From NCBI GenBank assembly GCA_020725025.1, contig DYFV01000004.1:57176-121175 (forward strand): a stretch of 64,000 bases of DNA. The letters run 5' to 3'. Shown here piece after piece: positions 35,566-45,322 of this stretch. The first letter of the stretch is position 1. Every line of letters starts with the position of its first letter. A model generated the notes under the pieces. It worked only from the letters and a program-made list of their open reading frames with translations. It was not told the origin of the DNA and ran no database searches. A program made the translations under genes and the position numbers. The stretch comes from Azoarcus sp. (lineage in GTDB: Bacteria; Pseudomonadota; Gammaproteobacteria; Burkholderiales; Rhodocyclaceae).

Positions 35566-37311
35566 ATGCCCAAGAACATGCGCATACGCCACAAGATCAC
35601 TTTCGCGGTCGGCGTTGCGGTCACGACCGTGCTCGTTGCCATGGCCGTGTTCTTCATCTGGCAGCAGGAGCGTTCGGTGCTCAAGCAGAACGAGCGGACC
35701 ATGCTCAAGCTCACCGAGAGCGTGGCGCAGGGCTTGCAGGCGGTCATGCTCGCCGGCACGGCCGACGTCGCCGAATCCTTCGCCGATCGCCTCAAGACGG
35801 TCTCCGAGGTGATCGACTTCCGCATCCTGCGCGTCAACGGGGACGAGGCCTTCCGCGACAACCTCACCATCGAGGACGTCAATCGCCGGCGCGGCGAAGA
35901 GGCCTTCGCCCCACGGGACAGGGAGACGCGGATCTCCGTGCTGGCCCCCGACGACCCCGCGCTGCTCGCCACCGTCGCCACCGGGGAACCCACCCCGGTG
36001 TACGAGACCGACGAGAAGGGCAACCGCGTCCTCACCTTCATCGCCCCCATCCGCGCCATCGAATCCTGCAGCCGTTGCCACGGCAAGGGCCCTCCGGTGC
36101 GCGGCGTCATCAAGCTCAGCACCTCGCTCCTGCCCGTAGAGCGCGACATCCTGGAGGTGCGCCAGTACGCCATCGGCGGGCTCGCGCTGGCGCTGATGGC
36201 GACGATGCTGCTCACCGGCTACATGCTCGGGCGCACCGTGGTCCGTCCGCTGGAGAAGGTCACCCACGCCATGGCCCGGGTCTCCGACGGCGACCTCGAC
36301 CACCAGGTGCCGATCGACAGCCGGGACGAACTCGGCCACATGGCGAACAGCTTCAACCGCATGACCTCCGAGCTGCGCACCACCTACGACGGCCTGCGCC
36401 GCGAGCAGGACAAGCTCACCACCATCATCCACGGCGCGGGCGAAGGCATCGTGGTCACCGACGGCAGCGGCAACGTGGTGCTGGTGAACCCCGCGGCCGA
36501 GCGCCTGCTGGAGAAGCCGGCGCACCAGATCATCGCGGAAGGCTTCCCCCACCTGCTCGACGATCCGGACACGATGCGGCACTGGCTCAGCGAGGAGTGC
36601 GCCCGCGGCCCGGTGACCACTCACTACAAGGGGCGCATCCTGCAGGTGTTCGCCTCCACCATCCTGGGCAACGACTACAACGTGGTCGGCTCGGCCGCGC
36701 TCATGCGCGACATCACCGAGGAGAAGCGCCTCGAGGAGGAGTTGCGCCGGCTGTCGACCACCGACGGACTCACCGGCCTCTACAACCGGCGCCACCTGGA
36801 CGAGACCCTCGAGACCGAGTTCCACCGCGCGGGCCGCACCGGCACCTCTCTCGCGGTGATGATGTTCGATATCGACCACTTCAAGAAATTCAACGACACC
36901 TACGGCCACGACCAGGGCGACCGCGTGCTCCAGGCGGTGGCGAGGAACTTCCGCGAGACGCTGCGCAAGTACGACCTCGCCTGCCGTTACGGCGGCGAGG
37001 AGTTCGTCGGCATCCTGCCCAACACGACGCTCGACGGCGCGGAAAGCGTGGCCGAGCGGCTGCGCAAGGAGATCGAGGCGTTCGAGGTGGACGGTCTCAA
37101 GGTCACCATCAGCCTCGGAGTCGCTGCCTACCCCGAGCAGCCCGTCGGCTCGCCCGACGAGTTGATCGAAACGGCCGACCGGGCGCTCTACCAATCGAAG
37201 GAGAAAGGGCGCAATCGCACCACCCGCGCCGACGCCCTGCCGCTGCTGATGGAAGCCACGGAGACGGCATCCCGGGAGGACGGTACGGGCAAAAACGCAA
37301 CGGGCGCGTGA
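35566..37311 (+). CDS. membrane diguanylate cyclase with periplasmic c-type haem motif, HAMP and PAS
   Basis: The product is 581 residues. A membrane helix (about 11-31) starts a periplasmic sensor of about 165 residues containing C168-SR-C171-H172, a covalent haem-binding motif. A second helix (about 198-220), HAMP (about 222-275), PAS (about 285-400) and a GGDEF domain with GGEEF follow. RKYD at the I-site position suggests product inhibition. It should make c-di-GMP in response to a redox cue, gas or ligand sensed by the haem. Starts at 35521 and 35578 are also possible. Confidence 0.9.
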   Translation: MPKNMRIRHKITFAVGVAVTTVLVAMAVFFIWQQERSVLKQNERTMLKLTESVAQGLQAVMLAGTADVAESFADRLKTVSEVIDFRILRVNGDEAFRDNLTIEDVNRRRGEEAFAPRDRETRISVLAPDDPALLATVATGEPTPVYETDEKGNRVLTFIAPIRAIESCSRCHGKGPPVRGVIKLSTSLLPVERDILEVRQYAIGGLALALMATMLLTGYMLGRTVVRPLEKVTHAMARVSDGDLDHQVPIDSRDELGHMANSFNRMTSELRTTYDGLRREQDKLTTIIHGAGEGIVVTDGSGNVVLVNPAAERLLEKPAHQIIAEGFPHLLDDPDTMRHWLSEECARGPVTTHYKGRILQVFASTILGNDYNVVGSAALMRDITEEKRLEEELRRLSTTDGLTGLYNRRHLDETLETEFHRAGRTGTSLAVMMFDIDHFKKFNDTYGHDQGDRVLQAVARNFRETLRKYDLACRYGGEEFVGILPNTTLDGAESVAERLRKEIEAFEVDGLKVTISLGVAAYPEQPVGSPDELIETADRALYQSKEKGRNRTTRADALPLLMEATETASREDGTGKNATGA

Positions 37312-37362
37312 CCTATCACCGCCCCGCGGTCCGATTGGCTGCTCCGCGTGCGCGGCATGGGT

Positions 37363-37368
37363 TAAAAT
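37363..37368 (+). promoter_or_regulatory. candidate -10 box of the dusB-fis operon
   Basis: TAAAAT within GGGTTAAAATGCGCGCC lies 30 bases before dusB. The GCGC run right after it looks like the GC-rich discriminator of a growth-rate-controlled promoter. The -35 box is weak. Confidence 0.4.
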
Positions 37369-37397
37369 GCGCGCCTTTCCCGCACCGCTCCCGACCC

Positions 37398-38420
37398 ATG
37401 CAGTATCTCGGATTCTCCTTGCGAAACAACCTTTTCGTCGCCCCCATGGCCGGCGTCACCGACCGGCCGTTCCGTCAGCTGTGCAAGAAGCTGGGCGCCG
37501 GGGTCGCAGTGTCGGAGATGGTCACCTCCAATTCGCTGCTCTACGGCAGCGCCAAGACCCAGCGGCGCGCCAACCACGAGGGCGAGGTCGATCCCATCGC
37601 GGTGCAGATCGCCGGGGCGGACCCGAAGATGATGGCCGAGGCGGCGCGCTACAACGCCGACCGCGGCGCCCAGATCATCGACATCAACATGGGCTGCCCG
37701 GCCAAGAAGGTGTGCAACGTGATGGCGGGCTCCGCGCTGATGCAGGACGAGCCGCTGGTCGCGCGCATCCTCGAGGCGGTGGTGACCGCCGTACCCGACA
37801 CCCCCGTCACGCTCAAGTTTCGCACCGGCTGGAACCGGGCCAACCGTAACGCCCCGACCATCGCCCGCATCGCGGAAGAGTCCGGCATCCGTGCGGTGGC
37901 CATCCACGGCCGCACGCGCGCCGACCAGTACATGGGGGAGGCGGAGTACGACACCATCGCCGAGGTGAAGCGCCGCATCCGCATTCCGGTGATCGCCAAC
38001 GGGGACATCACCACCCCGCAGAAGGCGAAATACGTCCTCGACTACACCGGCGCGGACGGGGTGATGATAGGGCGGGCCGCCCAGGGCCGCCCGTGGATCT
38101 TTCGCGAGATCGAACACTTCCTCGCCACCGGGACGGAACTGCCGCCGCCGCTCGTGAGCGAGATCCACCAGGTGTGCCGCGAGCACCTCGCCGACCTCTA
38201 CGCCTTCTACGGCGAGGAAACCGGCGTCAAGGTCGCACGCAAGCACATCTCCTGGTACACGAAGGGGCTGGTCGGGTCCGCGGCCTTCCGCCGCGCCATG
38301 AACCAGCTCCCCGACGTGCCGGCGCAGCTGGCCGCAGTGGACGAGTTCTTCTCCCGCCTGGCCGAGGCCGACGAGCGCCTGCACTACGAAGAAGATTTGC
38401 CGGAGGAGCTCGCCGCATGA
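37398..38420 (+). CDS. dusB: tRNA-dihydrouridine synthase B
   Basis: The product is 340 residues. It is an FMN enzyme that reduces uridine in the tRNA D-loop. Marks are FVAPMAGVTDRPFRQLC, DINMGCPAKKVC (catalytic Cys), AIHGRTRADQYMG and ANGDITTPQKAK with GVMIGRAAQGRPWIF. It forms the classic dusB-fis operon; its stop overlaps the ATG of fis. Confidence 0.95.
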   Translation: MQYLGFSLRNNLFVAPMAGVTDRPFRQLCKKLGAGVAVSEMVTSNSLLYGSAKTQRRANHEGEVDPIAVQIAGADPKMMAEAARYNADRGAQIIDINMGCPAKKVCNVMAGSALMQDEPLVARILEAVVTAVPDTPVTLKFRTGWNRANRNAPTIARIAEESGIRAVAIHGRTRADQYMGEAEYDTIAEVKRRIRIPVIANGDITTPQKAKYVLDYTGADGVMIGRAAQGRPWIFREIEHFLATGTELPPPLVSEIHQVCREHLADLYAFYGEETGVKVARKHISWYTKGLVGSAAFRRAMNQLPDVPAQLAAVDEFFSRLAEADERLHYEEDLPEELAA

Positions 38421-38653
38421 GCCGTTCGAACGAAATTGCCGATTCAATCCTGCGTACACTCGACCAGTATTTCCGTGACCTGGACGGCGAAAAGCCGGCC
38501 GCGATCTACGACATGGTGATCCGCAACGTGGAGCGCCCCATGCTCGAATTCGTGCTGCGGCAGGCGAACGGCAACCAGACCGTGGCCGCCGAAATGCTCG
38601 GTATCAACCGCAACACGCTGCGGCGCAAGCTCACCGAGTACGAGCTGCTGTAA
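38417..38653 (+). CDS. fis: nucleoid-associated regulator Fis
   Basis: The product is 78 residues, shorter than E. coli Fis (98). The N-terminal beta-hairpin arm is missing, as is usual in betaproteobacteria. The C-terminal helix-turn-helix is complete: EFVLRQANGNQTVAAEMLGI then NRNTLRRKLTEY. The ATG overlaps the dusB stop (ATGA). It bends DNA and controls stable RNA and growth-phase genes. Confidence 0.95.
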   Translation: MSRSNEIADSILRTLDQYFRDLDGEKPAAIYDMVIRNVERPMLEFVLRQANGNQTVAAEMLGINRNTLRRKLTEYELL

Positions 38654-38722
38654 GCCGCGGGCGGACGCTTAGGCCCGCCCTGCCCGATCCGTTTTTTCTT
38701 CCGTCCCCTTCCGATCTTCAAG

Positions 38723-40318
38723 ATGAAAGTCACCCAAGCCCTGATCAGCGTCTCCGACAAACGCGGCGTGGTCGAACTCGCCCGCGCCCTGCACGAACTG
38801 GGGGTGAAGCTCCTGTCCACCGGAGGCACCGCGGTACTGCTGCGCGACTCGGGCCTGCCGGTGACCGACGTCTCCGAGCACACCGGCTTCCCCGAAATGC
38901 TCGACGGGCGGGTGAAGACGCTCCATCCCAAGGTGCACGGCGGGCTGCTCGCCCGCCGCGAAGTGCCCGAGCACATGGAGACCATCGCCGCCCACGGCAT
39001 CTCGACCATCGACCTGCTGGTGGTGAACCTCTACCCCTTCGAGCAGACCGTGGCCAAGGCGGGCTGTACCCTCGAGGACGCGATCGAGAACATCGACATC
39101 GGCGGCCCCGCCATGGTGCGCTCGGCGGCCAAGAACTGGCGCGGCGTGGGCGTCCTGACCGATGCCGCGCAATACGAGGGCGTGCTCGCCGAGCTGCGCG
39201 AGACCGGCGGCCTGTCGGACGCGACCCGCTTCGCCCTCGCCGTGGCGGCCTTCAACCGCATCTCCAACTACGACGCGGCCATCAGCGATTACCTCTCGTC
39301 GCTCCAGGCCGACGGCACGCGCAAGGAATTCCCGGACCAGCTCAACGGCCGCTTCGTGAAGGTGCAGGATCTGCGCTACGGCGAGAACCCGCACCAGACC
39401 GCCGCCTTCTACCGCGACCTGTATCCGGCGCCGGGCTCGCTCGCGGTGTCGCGCCTCATCCAGGGCAAGCCGCTCTCCTACAACAACATCGCCGACGCCG
39501 ACGCCGCCTGGGAGTGCGTGAAGAGCTTCGAGCAGGCGCTGCCCGCCTGCGTCATCGTCAAGCACGCGAATCCCTGCGGCGTGGCGCTGGCCGAGTCGCC
39601 GGAAGGTGCCTACCGCAAGGCCTTCTCCACCGATCCGACCTCCGCCTTCGGCGGCATCATCGCCTTCAACTGCGAGGTCGACCGGGCCGCGGCCGAGGCC
39701 GTCTCCGCCCAGTTCCTGGAAGTGCTGATCGCGCCCGCCTACAGCGCGGAGGCGCTCGCCGTGCTCGCCGCCAAGCAGAACGTGCGCGTGCTCGCCATTC
39801 CGCTCGACCAGGTCGATCCAGCCGGTGCCACGCCGTGGGCGCGCGGGCGCAACGCGCAGGACGTGAAGCGCGTGAGCTCGGGCATCCTGGTGCAGAGCGC
39901 GGACAACGCCGAGATCTCGGCCGCCGACCTGCGCGTGGTGACCAAGCGCTCCCCCACCGAGCAGGAGCTGCGCGACCTGCTCTTCGCCTGGCGGGTAGCC
40001 AAGTACGTGAAGTCGAACGCCATCGTCTACTGCCGCGACGGCATGACCGTGGGCGTGGGCGCCGGCCAGATGAGCCGGGTCGATTCGGCCCGCATCGCTG
40101 CCATCAAGGCCGAGAACGCCGGACTCTCCGTCGCCGGCTCGGTGGTGGCTTCGGACGCCTTCTTCCCCTTCCGCGACGGGCTGGACGTGCTCGCCCGCGC
40201 CGGCGCCACCGCGGTGATCCAGCCGGGCGGCTCGATGCGCGACGCCGAGGTGATCGCCGCAGCCGACGAGCAGGGGGTGGCCATGGTCTTCACCGGTTTC
40301 CGCCACTTCCGGCACTGA
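38723..40318 (+). CDS. purH: bifunctional AICAR transformylase / IMP cyclohydrolase
   Basis: The product is 531 residues. The N-terminal IMP cyclohydrolase domain (about 1-190) has [33 protein letters not shown] and the Tyr/Lys region [16 protein letters not shown]. The C-terminal transformylase has [15 protein letters not shown] and [12 protein letters not shown] (catalytic Lys-His). It ends with ITPGGS-like [15 protein letters not shown] and FTGFRHFRH. It does the last two steps to IMP. purD follows in 24 bases. Confidence 0.95.
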   Translation: MKVTQALISVSDKRGVVELARALHELGVKLLSTGGTAVLLRDSGLPVTDVSEHTGFPEMLDGRVKTLHPKVHGGLLARREVPEHMETIAAHGISTIDLLVVNLYPFEQTVAKAGCTLEDAIENIDIGGPAMVRSAAKNWRGVGVLTDAAQYEGVLAELRETGGLSDATRFALAVAAFNRISNYDAAISDYLSSLQADGTRKEFPDQLNGRFVKVQDLRYGENPHQTAAFYRDLYPAPGSLAVSRLIQGKPLSYNNIADADAAWECVKSFEQALPACVIVKHANPCGVALAESPEGAYRKAFSTDPTSAFGGIIAFNCEVDRAAAEAVSAQFLEVLIAPAYSAEALAVLAAKQNVRVLAIPLDQVDPAGATPWARGRNAQDVKRVSSGILVQSADNAEISAADLRVVTKRSPTEQELRDLLFAWRVAKYVKSNAIVYCRDGMTVGVGAGQMSRVDSARIAAIKAENAGLSVAGSVVASDAFFPFRDGLDVLARAGATAVIQPGGSMRDAEVIAAADEQGVAMVFTGFRHFRH

Positions 40319-40342
40319 GCGACAGCACAGGGGGAACGCTCA

Positions 40343-41620
40343 ATGAAAGTACTGGTCATCGGCTCCGGCGGGCGCGAGCACGCGCTCGCCTGGAAGCTCG
40401 CCCAATCGCCGCGGGTCACCCGCGTGCTGGTCGCGCCGGGCAACGCCGGCACGGCGCGTGAGCCGCTCGTCGAGAACGTCGCGGTCACCGCCATTCCCGA
40501 GCTGGTCGCGCTCGCCCAGCGCGAACAGGTGCAATTCACCGTGGTCGGCCCCGAAGCGCCGCTCGCCGCTGGCGTCGTCGACGCCTTCCGCGCCGCCGGA
40601 CTGCCGATCTTCGGCCCCACCAAGGGTGCGGCGCAGCTCGAGAGCTCCAAGGACTTCGCCAAGCGCTTCCTGGTGCGCCACGGTATCCCGACGGCGAAGT
40701 ACCAGACCTTCGCCGACGCGGCCGCGGCCCACGCCTACGTGGACGAACAGGGCGCACCCATCGTCATCAAGGCCGATGGACTGGCCGCCGGCAAGGGCGT
40801 GGTGGTGGCGATGAGCCTCGCCGAGGCCCATGCCGCCATCGACGTCATGCTGCGCGACAACCGCCTGGGCGACGCGGGCGCGCGGGTGGTGATCGAAGAG
40901 TTCATGCGCGGCGAGGAGGCGAGCTTCATCGTCATGGCCGACGGCAAGAACGCCCTCGCGCTGGCCACCAGCCAGGACCACAAGCGGCTAAAGGACAACG
41001 ACGAGGGCCCCAACACCGGCGGCATGGGCGCCTACTCGCCCGCGCCCGTGGTGACGCCCGAGGTGCACGCGCGGGTCATGCGCGAGATCATCCATCCGGC
41101 GCTCGCCGGCATGGCCGCCGACGGGCTGCCCTACACCGGCTTCCTCTATGCCGGCCTCATGATCGACGAGGCCGGCCAGCCGCGCGTGGTGGAGTTCAAC
41201 TGCCGCATGGGCGACCCGGAAACCCAGCCCATCATGATGCGGCTGAAGTCCGACCTCTCCGAGCTCGTGGAGGCCGCCATCGCCGGCAAGCTGGATCAGG
41301 TCGAGGCCCAGTGGGACCGTCGCGTCGCCCTCGGCGTGGTGCTCGCCGCGGAAGGCTATCCGGAGTCGCCCAAGAAGGGGGCACCGATCGCAGGCCTGCC
41401 CTCGGCCGCGACTGACGACGTGCACGTCTTCCACGCCGGCACCGCCGAGCAGGACGGACAGGTCGTCACCGCGGGCGGACGCGTGCTGTGCGTGACCGCG
41501 CTGGGCGACAACGTGCGCACCGCCCACAAGCGCGCCTACGAGGTGGCCGACGGGATCCTCTTCGACGGACGCCAGTACCGTCGCGACATCGGCCACCGCG
41601 CCCTCGCGCGCAAAGGCTGA
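40343..41620 (+). CDS. purD: phosphoribosylamine-glycine ligase
   Basis: The product is 425 residues. It has an ATP-grasp fold: [19 protein letters not shown] at the start, [15 protein letters not shown] (ATP loop), [20 protein letters not shown] and [13 protein letters not shown] (metal ligands). It makes GAR in the second committed step of purine synthesis. GGGGAA lies before the ATG. It is cotranscribed with purH and probably hemF. Confidence 0.95.
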   Translation: MKVLVIGSGGREHALAWKLAQSPRVTRVLVAPGNAGTAREPLVENVAVTAIPELVALAQREQVQFTVVGPEAPLAAGVVDAFRAAGLPIFGPTKGAAQLESSKDFAKRFLVRHGIPTAKYQTFADAAAAHAYVDEQGAPIVIKADGLAAGKGVVVAMSLAEAHAAIDVMLRDNRLGDAGARVVIEEFMRGEEASFIVMADGKNALALATSQDHKRLKDNDEGPNTGGMGAYSPAPVVTPEVHARVMREIIHPALAGMAADGLPYTGFLYAGLMIDEAGQPRVVEFNCRMGDPETQPIMMRLKSDLSELVEAAIAGKLDQVEAQWDRRVALGVVLAAEGYPESPKKGAPIAGLPSAATDDVHVFHAGTAEQDGQVVTAGGRVLCVTALGDNVRTAHKRAYEVADGILFDGRQYRRDIGHRALARKG

Positions 41621-41668
41621 GCAAGCGACTGCACACCGCAAGGTGCCCACGCCCTGGAGACTCTCCCG

Positions 41669-42592
41669 ATGACCGCTCCCGACGCCGCTCCCGTAAAGGC
41701 CTGGCTTCTCGACCTGCAAGCCCGCATCGTCGCGGCGCTCGAGCGTCTCGACGGCGCGCCCTTCCGCAAGGACAGCTGGGAGCGCCCCGGCGGCGGCGGG
41801 GGCATCTCACGGGTGCTGGAAGACGGCGGCTTCTTCGAGCGCGGCGGGGTGAACTTCTCCCACGTCATGGGCGCCGGCATGCCGGCCTCGGCCACCACGC
41901 ACCGGCCCGAGCTGGCCGGGCGGAGCTTCGAGGCGATGGGCGTGTCGCTCGTGCTGCACCCGAGAAACCCCTACTGCCCGACGGTGCACATGAACGTGCG
42001 CTTCTTCATCGCCGCGCCGGCCAGGCCGGATGAAGCGCCGATCTGGTGGTTCGGCGGCGGGATGGACCTCACCCCCTACTACCCCTTCGAAGAGGACGTG
42101 CGCCACTTCCACTCCACCTGCAAGGCGGCGGTACTGCCCTTCGGCGGCGAGGCGGAGCATCGACGGCTCAAGGAGTGGTGCGACCGCTACTTCTTCCTCA
42201 AGCACCGCAACGAGCCGCGGGGCGTGGGCGGCCTCTTCTTCGACGACCTGGGCGCAGACGGCGCGACGAGCTTCGATGCCGCCTTCGGTCTGACCCGCAG
42301 CGTGGGCGAGGCCTTCCTCGACGCCTACCTGCCCATCGCAGACCGCCGCCGGAAGCTCCCCTATGGCGAGCGCGAACGCGATTTCCAGGCCTATCGGCGC
42401 GGCCGCTATGTGGAGTTCAACCTGGTGTTCGACCGCGGCACGCTGTTCGGGCTGCAGTCGGGCGGGCGCACGGAATCCATCCTCATGTCGCTGCCGCCCA
42501 TCGTGAAGTGGCGCTACGACTGGCAGCCCGAGCCGGGCAGCCCCGAGGCGAAGCTCTACGACGAGTTCCTGGTCCCGCGGGAGTGGTGCTGA
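41669..42592 (+). CDS. hemF: oxygen-dependent coproporphyrinogen III oxidase
   Basis: The product is 307 residues. Marks are [48 protein letters not shown] and GGLFFDDL, then [20 protein letters not shown]. HemF decarboxylates coproporphyrinogen III using O2, so the cell can make haem aerobically. GGAGA lies before the ATG at 41669. It is the last gene of the purH-purD-hemF run and is followed by a palindromic repeat. Confidence 0.95.
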   Translation: MTAPDAAPVKAWLLDLQARIVAALERLDGAPFRKDSWERPGGGGGISRVLEDGGFFERGGVNFSHVMGAGMPASATTHRPELAGRSFEAMGVSLVLHPRNPYCPTVHMNVRFFIAAPARPDEAPIWWFGGGMDLTPYYPFEEDVRHFHSTCKAAVLPFGGEAEHRRLKEWCDRYFFLKHRNEPRGVGGLFFDDLGADGATSFDAAFGLTRSVGEAFLDAYLPIADRRRKLPYGERERDFQAYRRGRYVEFNLVFDRGTLFGLQSGGRTESILMSLPPIVKWRYDWQPEPGSPEAKLYDEFLVPREWC

Positions 42593-42623
42593 GCCTGGCA
42601 CCCCGACGGGCGCAGCCGCTCGC

Positions 42624-42711
42624 GTAGCCTGGATGGAGGAACGGAATCCGGGGCCGGCCGCGATCGCTTCGCCGCCGCTCCCGGATCCCGCCGGGGCTCC
42701 GTCCGTGCTAC
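42624..42711. repeat. imperfect palindromic intergenic repeat
   Basis: The left arm (42624-42653, beginning GTAGCCTGGATGGAG and ending AATCCGGGG) is complementary, with mismatches, to the right arm (42680-42711, ending GTCCGTGCTAC). Sequences of the type GTAGC-CGGATGGAGC...CGGAATCCGGGG are a common intergenic repeat in proteobacteria. It lies between the convergent hemF and hemY genes and could fold into a long stem that blocks read-through. Confidence 0.65.
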
Positions 42712-42800
42712 GGAACTGGAGCCGATGCGGACAGGGGCGCCTTGCCCGCACGCGCGACCGAAGCCGCGAACACGGCCCCCGTCTCGCTCGGAGCGCGCGC

Positions 42801-44045
42801 TCAGCCGCGCGCTGCCGGGGTCGCCGCTTCCGTCGCGCCCGACACCACCGGTAGCGACCGGTCCTCCTGGCGCACCCCACAGAATTGCGCCGCGGCGCGG
42901 TAATGCCGCTGCGCCTCATCGCCGCGCTCGAGCCGCTCCTGCAGCCCGGCCAGCGCGAGATGCGTCTCCACCGTGGGGGCCAGATTGAGGGAGGCCTCGA
43001 GGTAGCTCTGGGCCTTGCCCCAAAGCTGGGCTGCGAGACACAGTCGTCCCAGGGCATGCAGCAGGCCGGCGTCTTTGGGATGCTCGCGCAGCCACCCCTC
43101 GGCGCGGGCGAGGCAGGAGACCGCATCCCCGTCGGCGCAGTGCCCGTACAGCCGGGCCAGCGCGCCGTCCCACTCGGCGTCGAGCAGCCGCTCCAGCGTC
43201 TTGCGCGCGAGCGGCCCCTGCCCGGCAGCCGCGAGCATGGGAACGGCCTTCTCCACCAGGCGCCGGTCTTCGAGCTCGCCCGCGGGAATCTGGCGCCAGT
43301 AGGCGGCGAGGGCCTCGCCGTCCAAGCCGAGCTCGCGCAGCCGCTCGGTATGTGCTCGGCGAATCACCGGCGCCGCCTGCTCCTCGGAGAGCGCCTTGTG
43401 CTTCTGCAGCTGGCGCGCGAGCCGCAGCACCTCGTCCCACTGGCCGAGCGCGGTGGCCACGCGCAGCGACAGGCGCAGCACCGCGATGTGGCGGTGGCCG
43501 GAGCGGCGCAGAAGCTCGAGCAGCTGTGCCGCCTCGTCGAAGCGACGCCCCTCCACCGCCAGCTCGGCCTCCGTCATGAGGCGCGCCACGCGCGAGTCGG
43601 CGTCCTGCTCGGCGGCGCGTCCGATCCAGATGCGATAGCGCGTGTCGTCGCGCATCGCATGGGCGGCGCGTGCCGCCACCAGCGCAGCCATCGCGGTGCG
43701 CTCGCCGGCGGAGAAGGCCGTCCCGGCATACTTGAGGGCCTGCGAGAAACGCCCCTCGAAGAGCGCGCGCAGGGCATCGCGCAAGGCGCGGCCGGCCTTG
43801 TCCCGGCGGCGGCGCTCCCGATAGGCGCCTACCCGGCCGGGCAGCTCCAGGGTCTTGCCGATGAGCCGAAGGATCAGGTAGGCGACCAAAAAGGCTACCA
43901 GGAGCCCGACGATGACGAGATTGAGGGAGAGCTGGACGCGCCAGGGCGGCACGACCATCAGGACGTAGCCGTTGTTGGCGCTTGCCAGCATCGCCACGCC
44001 GGCCGCGGCGGCGAAGATACCGATGAGCCAGAGCAGGGCACGCAT
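42801..44045 (-). CDS. hemY: haem biosynthesis TPR membrane protein HemY
   Basis: The product is 414 residues. Two membrane helices (about 1-22 and 42-62) are followed by TPR-like repeats, for example ALRALFEGRFSQALKYAGTA, LGRLCLAAQLWGKAQSYLEA and LALAGLQERLERGDEAQRHY. This is the HemY_N plus TPR layout of the hemCDXY operon. It is not a protoporphyrinogen oxidase, despite the name. Its role in haem synthesis is not settled. The GGAG before its ATG overlaps the hemX stop region. Confidence 0.9.
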   Translation of the reverse strand: MRALLWLIGIFAAAAGVAMLASANNGYVLMVVPPWRVQLSLNLVIVGLLVAFLVAYLILRLIGKTLELPGRVGAYRERRRRDKAGRALRDALRALFEGRFSQALKYAGTAFSAGERTAMAALVAARAAHAMRDDTRYRIWIGRAAEQDADSRVARLMTEAELAVEGRRFDEAAQLLELLRRSGHRHIAVLRLSLRVATALGQWDEVLRLARQLQKHKALSEEQAAPVIRRAHTERLRELGLDGEALAAYWRQIPAGELEDRRLVEKAVPMLAAAGQGPLARKTLERLLDAEWDGALARLYGHCADGDAVSCLARAEGWLREHPKDAGLLHALGRLCLAAQLWGKAQSYLEASLNLAPTVETHLALAGLQERLERGDEAQRHYRAAAQFCGVRQEDRSLPVVSGATEAATPAARG

Positions 44046-44057
44046 CGCAATGGCTCC

Positions 44058-45308
44058 TCAGCGCGGGCCGTCGGCCGGCTGCGGGGCGCTGCCTCCCCCC
44101 GGGACGGCGGGCACGGCGGCACCACCGGGCCGGGTACCGGACGGGGCCATGCCGCCTTGCGAAGCCGGCGCCTGGGCAGGTTCATCGAGCGGTTCCTGAG
44201 CCGGCCGCTGATCGCGGGAGCGCGCCTGCAGTTGTCGCAGCGCGGCCAGGCTCTCGGTGAGCTCGGGCGGGTCGATGCGCACCCTGGTCGCTTCCAGGGC
44301 CCGCAGCTCGGCAATCGCTTCCTGCACCTGCGGGTCGCGCGGATCGAAGAAGCGCTCGATCCAGTTGCGCGCTTGCGCCAGGTCGGCGGCGAAGGTACGT
44401 GCGTCACCCGCAAGCAGCGCAAGCCGCGCGGTGAGCAGCCGGATCTTCAGGTTCTCGCGCAGGAAGGTGCTCTGGGCGGGGGCGAGCAGCACCGGCTCGG
44501 GCTGGTCGAGCCGCTCGACGCGCACCAGCGTGCGCAGCTCGCGCCATACGTCGCGCGCCAGGGCCGCGACGAAATCGAGCGGCGAGGCCTCGGCGCCGTC
44601 GGCAGCTCCGACAGCGGGCTCCACGGGCGGAGCCAGTTCCCCGGCGAAGGCGAGCGGCAGGGTGTCGACGCGCTCGAGCAGTCCTTCCAGGCGCAGCGCG
44701 ATGCCCGGCACGTCCACCTGCGGCGCGGCCTTCAGCTGCTCGATGTCGCGCTGCAGCGCCCGCCGCAACAAGGGCAGCGAGCCCGGCTCCAGCGCCGCGA
44801 GCCGGGCCTCGGCCCCCTGCAGGGCGATCAGCGCGGCCTCGACGTTGCCGGCGAACTGCAGCTGCTGTGCGGCCAGACCGATGGCCTGTTCGACCTCGGC
44901 GATGACCCGGTCCTCGCGGGTCCGCGAGAACTCCTGGTAGAGCGCCTCGAGCGCCGCAGCCTGCCCTTCCGTGGCCGCCACCTGGGCTTCCAGCGCGCCC
45001 AGCTTGCCCTGCAGTGCGGCGATCGACTCCTGCTGCTGGCGGGCGAGGCCGCGCACCTCGGCGACCGTGCCGTCGGCGGCGGCCAGCCGCTGGGCGAATT
45101 CCTGCCGCAGCTCGGCCGCGCCGGAACGAAGCTCGTACACCTGCCACCCGACCACGCCTGCTACGGCCAGCGCAAGCACCGCCAGCGGCACGGCCAACAC
45201 ATTGCCCCGCCGGGCTGCCGGTGGCGGCGTGGCGGGAGTGGTATCGGGGGGCGGAACGGAACCCTGGCCTGGAGGCGGCTGGGTAAGGGCGGGGTTTTCT
45301 TCTCTCAT
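44058..45308 (-). CDS. hemX: HemX-type membrane protein of the hem operon
   Basis: The product is 416 residues. A Pro-rich cytoplasmic start, one membrane helix (about 38-58), a coiled-coil stretch (about 60-115: LRQEFAQRLAAADGTVAEV) and a helical domain with ENLKIRLLTARLALLAGD are typical of HemX. The C-terminal tail is Pro/Ala/Gly-rich. It has no methyltransferase motifs, so the common name uroporphyrinogen-III methyltransferase is misleading. It lies between hemD and hemY. Confidence 0.9.
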   Translation of the reverse strand: MREENPALTQPPPGQGSVPPPDTTPATPPPAARRGNVLAVPLAVLALAVAGVVGWQVYELRSGAAELRQEFAQRLAAADGTVAEVRGLARQQQESIAALQGKLGALEAQVAATEGQAAALEALYQEFSRTREDRVIAEVEQAIGLAAQQLQFAGNVEAALIALQGAEARLAALEPGSLPLLRRALQRDIEQLKAAPQVDVPGIALRLEGLLERVDTLPLAFAGELAPPVEPAVGAADGAEASPLDFVAALARDVWRELRTLVRVERLDQPEPVLLAPAQSTFLRENLKIRLLTARLALLAGDARTFAADLAQARNWIERFFDPRDPQVQEAIAELRALEATRVRIDPPELTESLAALRQLQARSRDQRPAQEPLDEPAQAPASQGGMAPSGTRPGGAAVPAVPGGGSAPQPADGPR

Positions 45309-45322
45309 GCCTGGAGTTTACC

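Noticed and set aside
38654..38722. Possible terminator between fis and purH (GGGCGG/CCGCCC with a later T-run)
   Set aside because: The T-run begins about 11 bases after a 6-bp stem, too far for a typical rho-independent terminator, so I do not list it as a feature.
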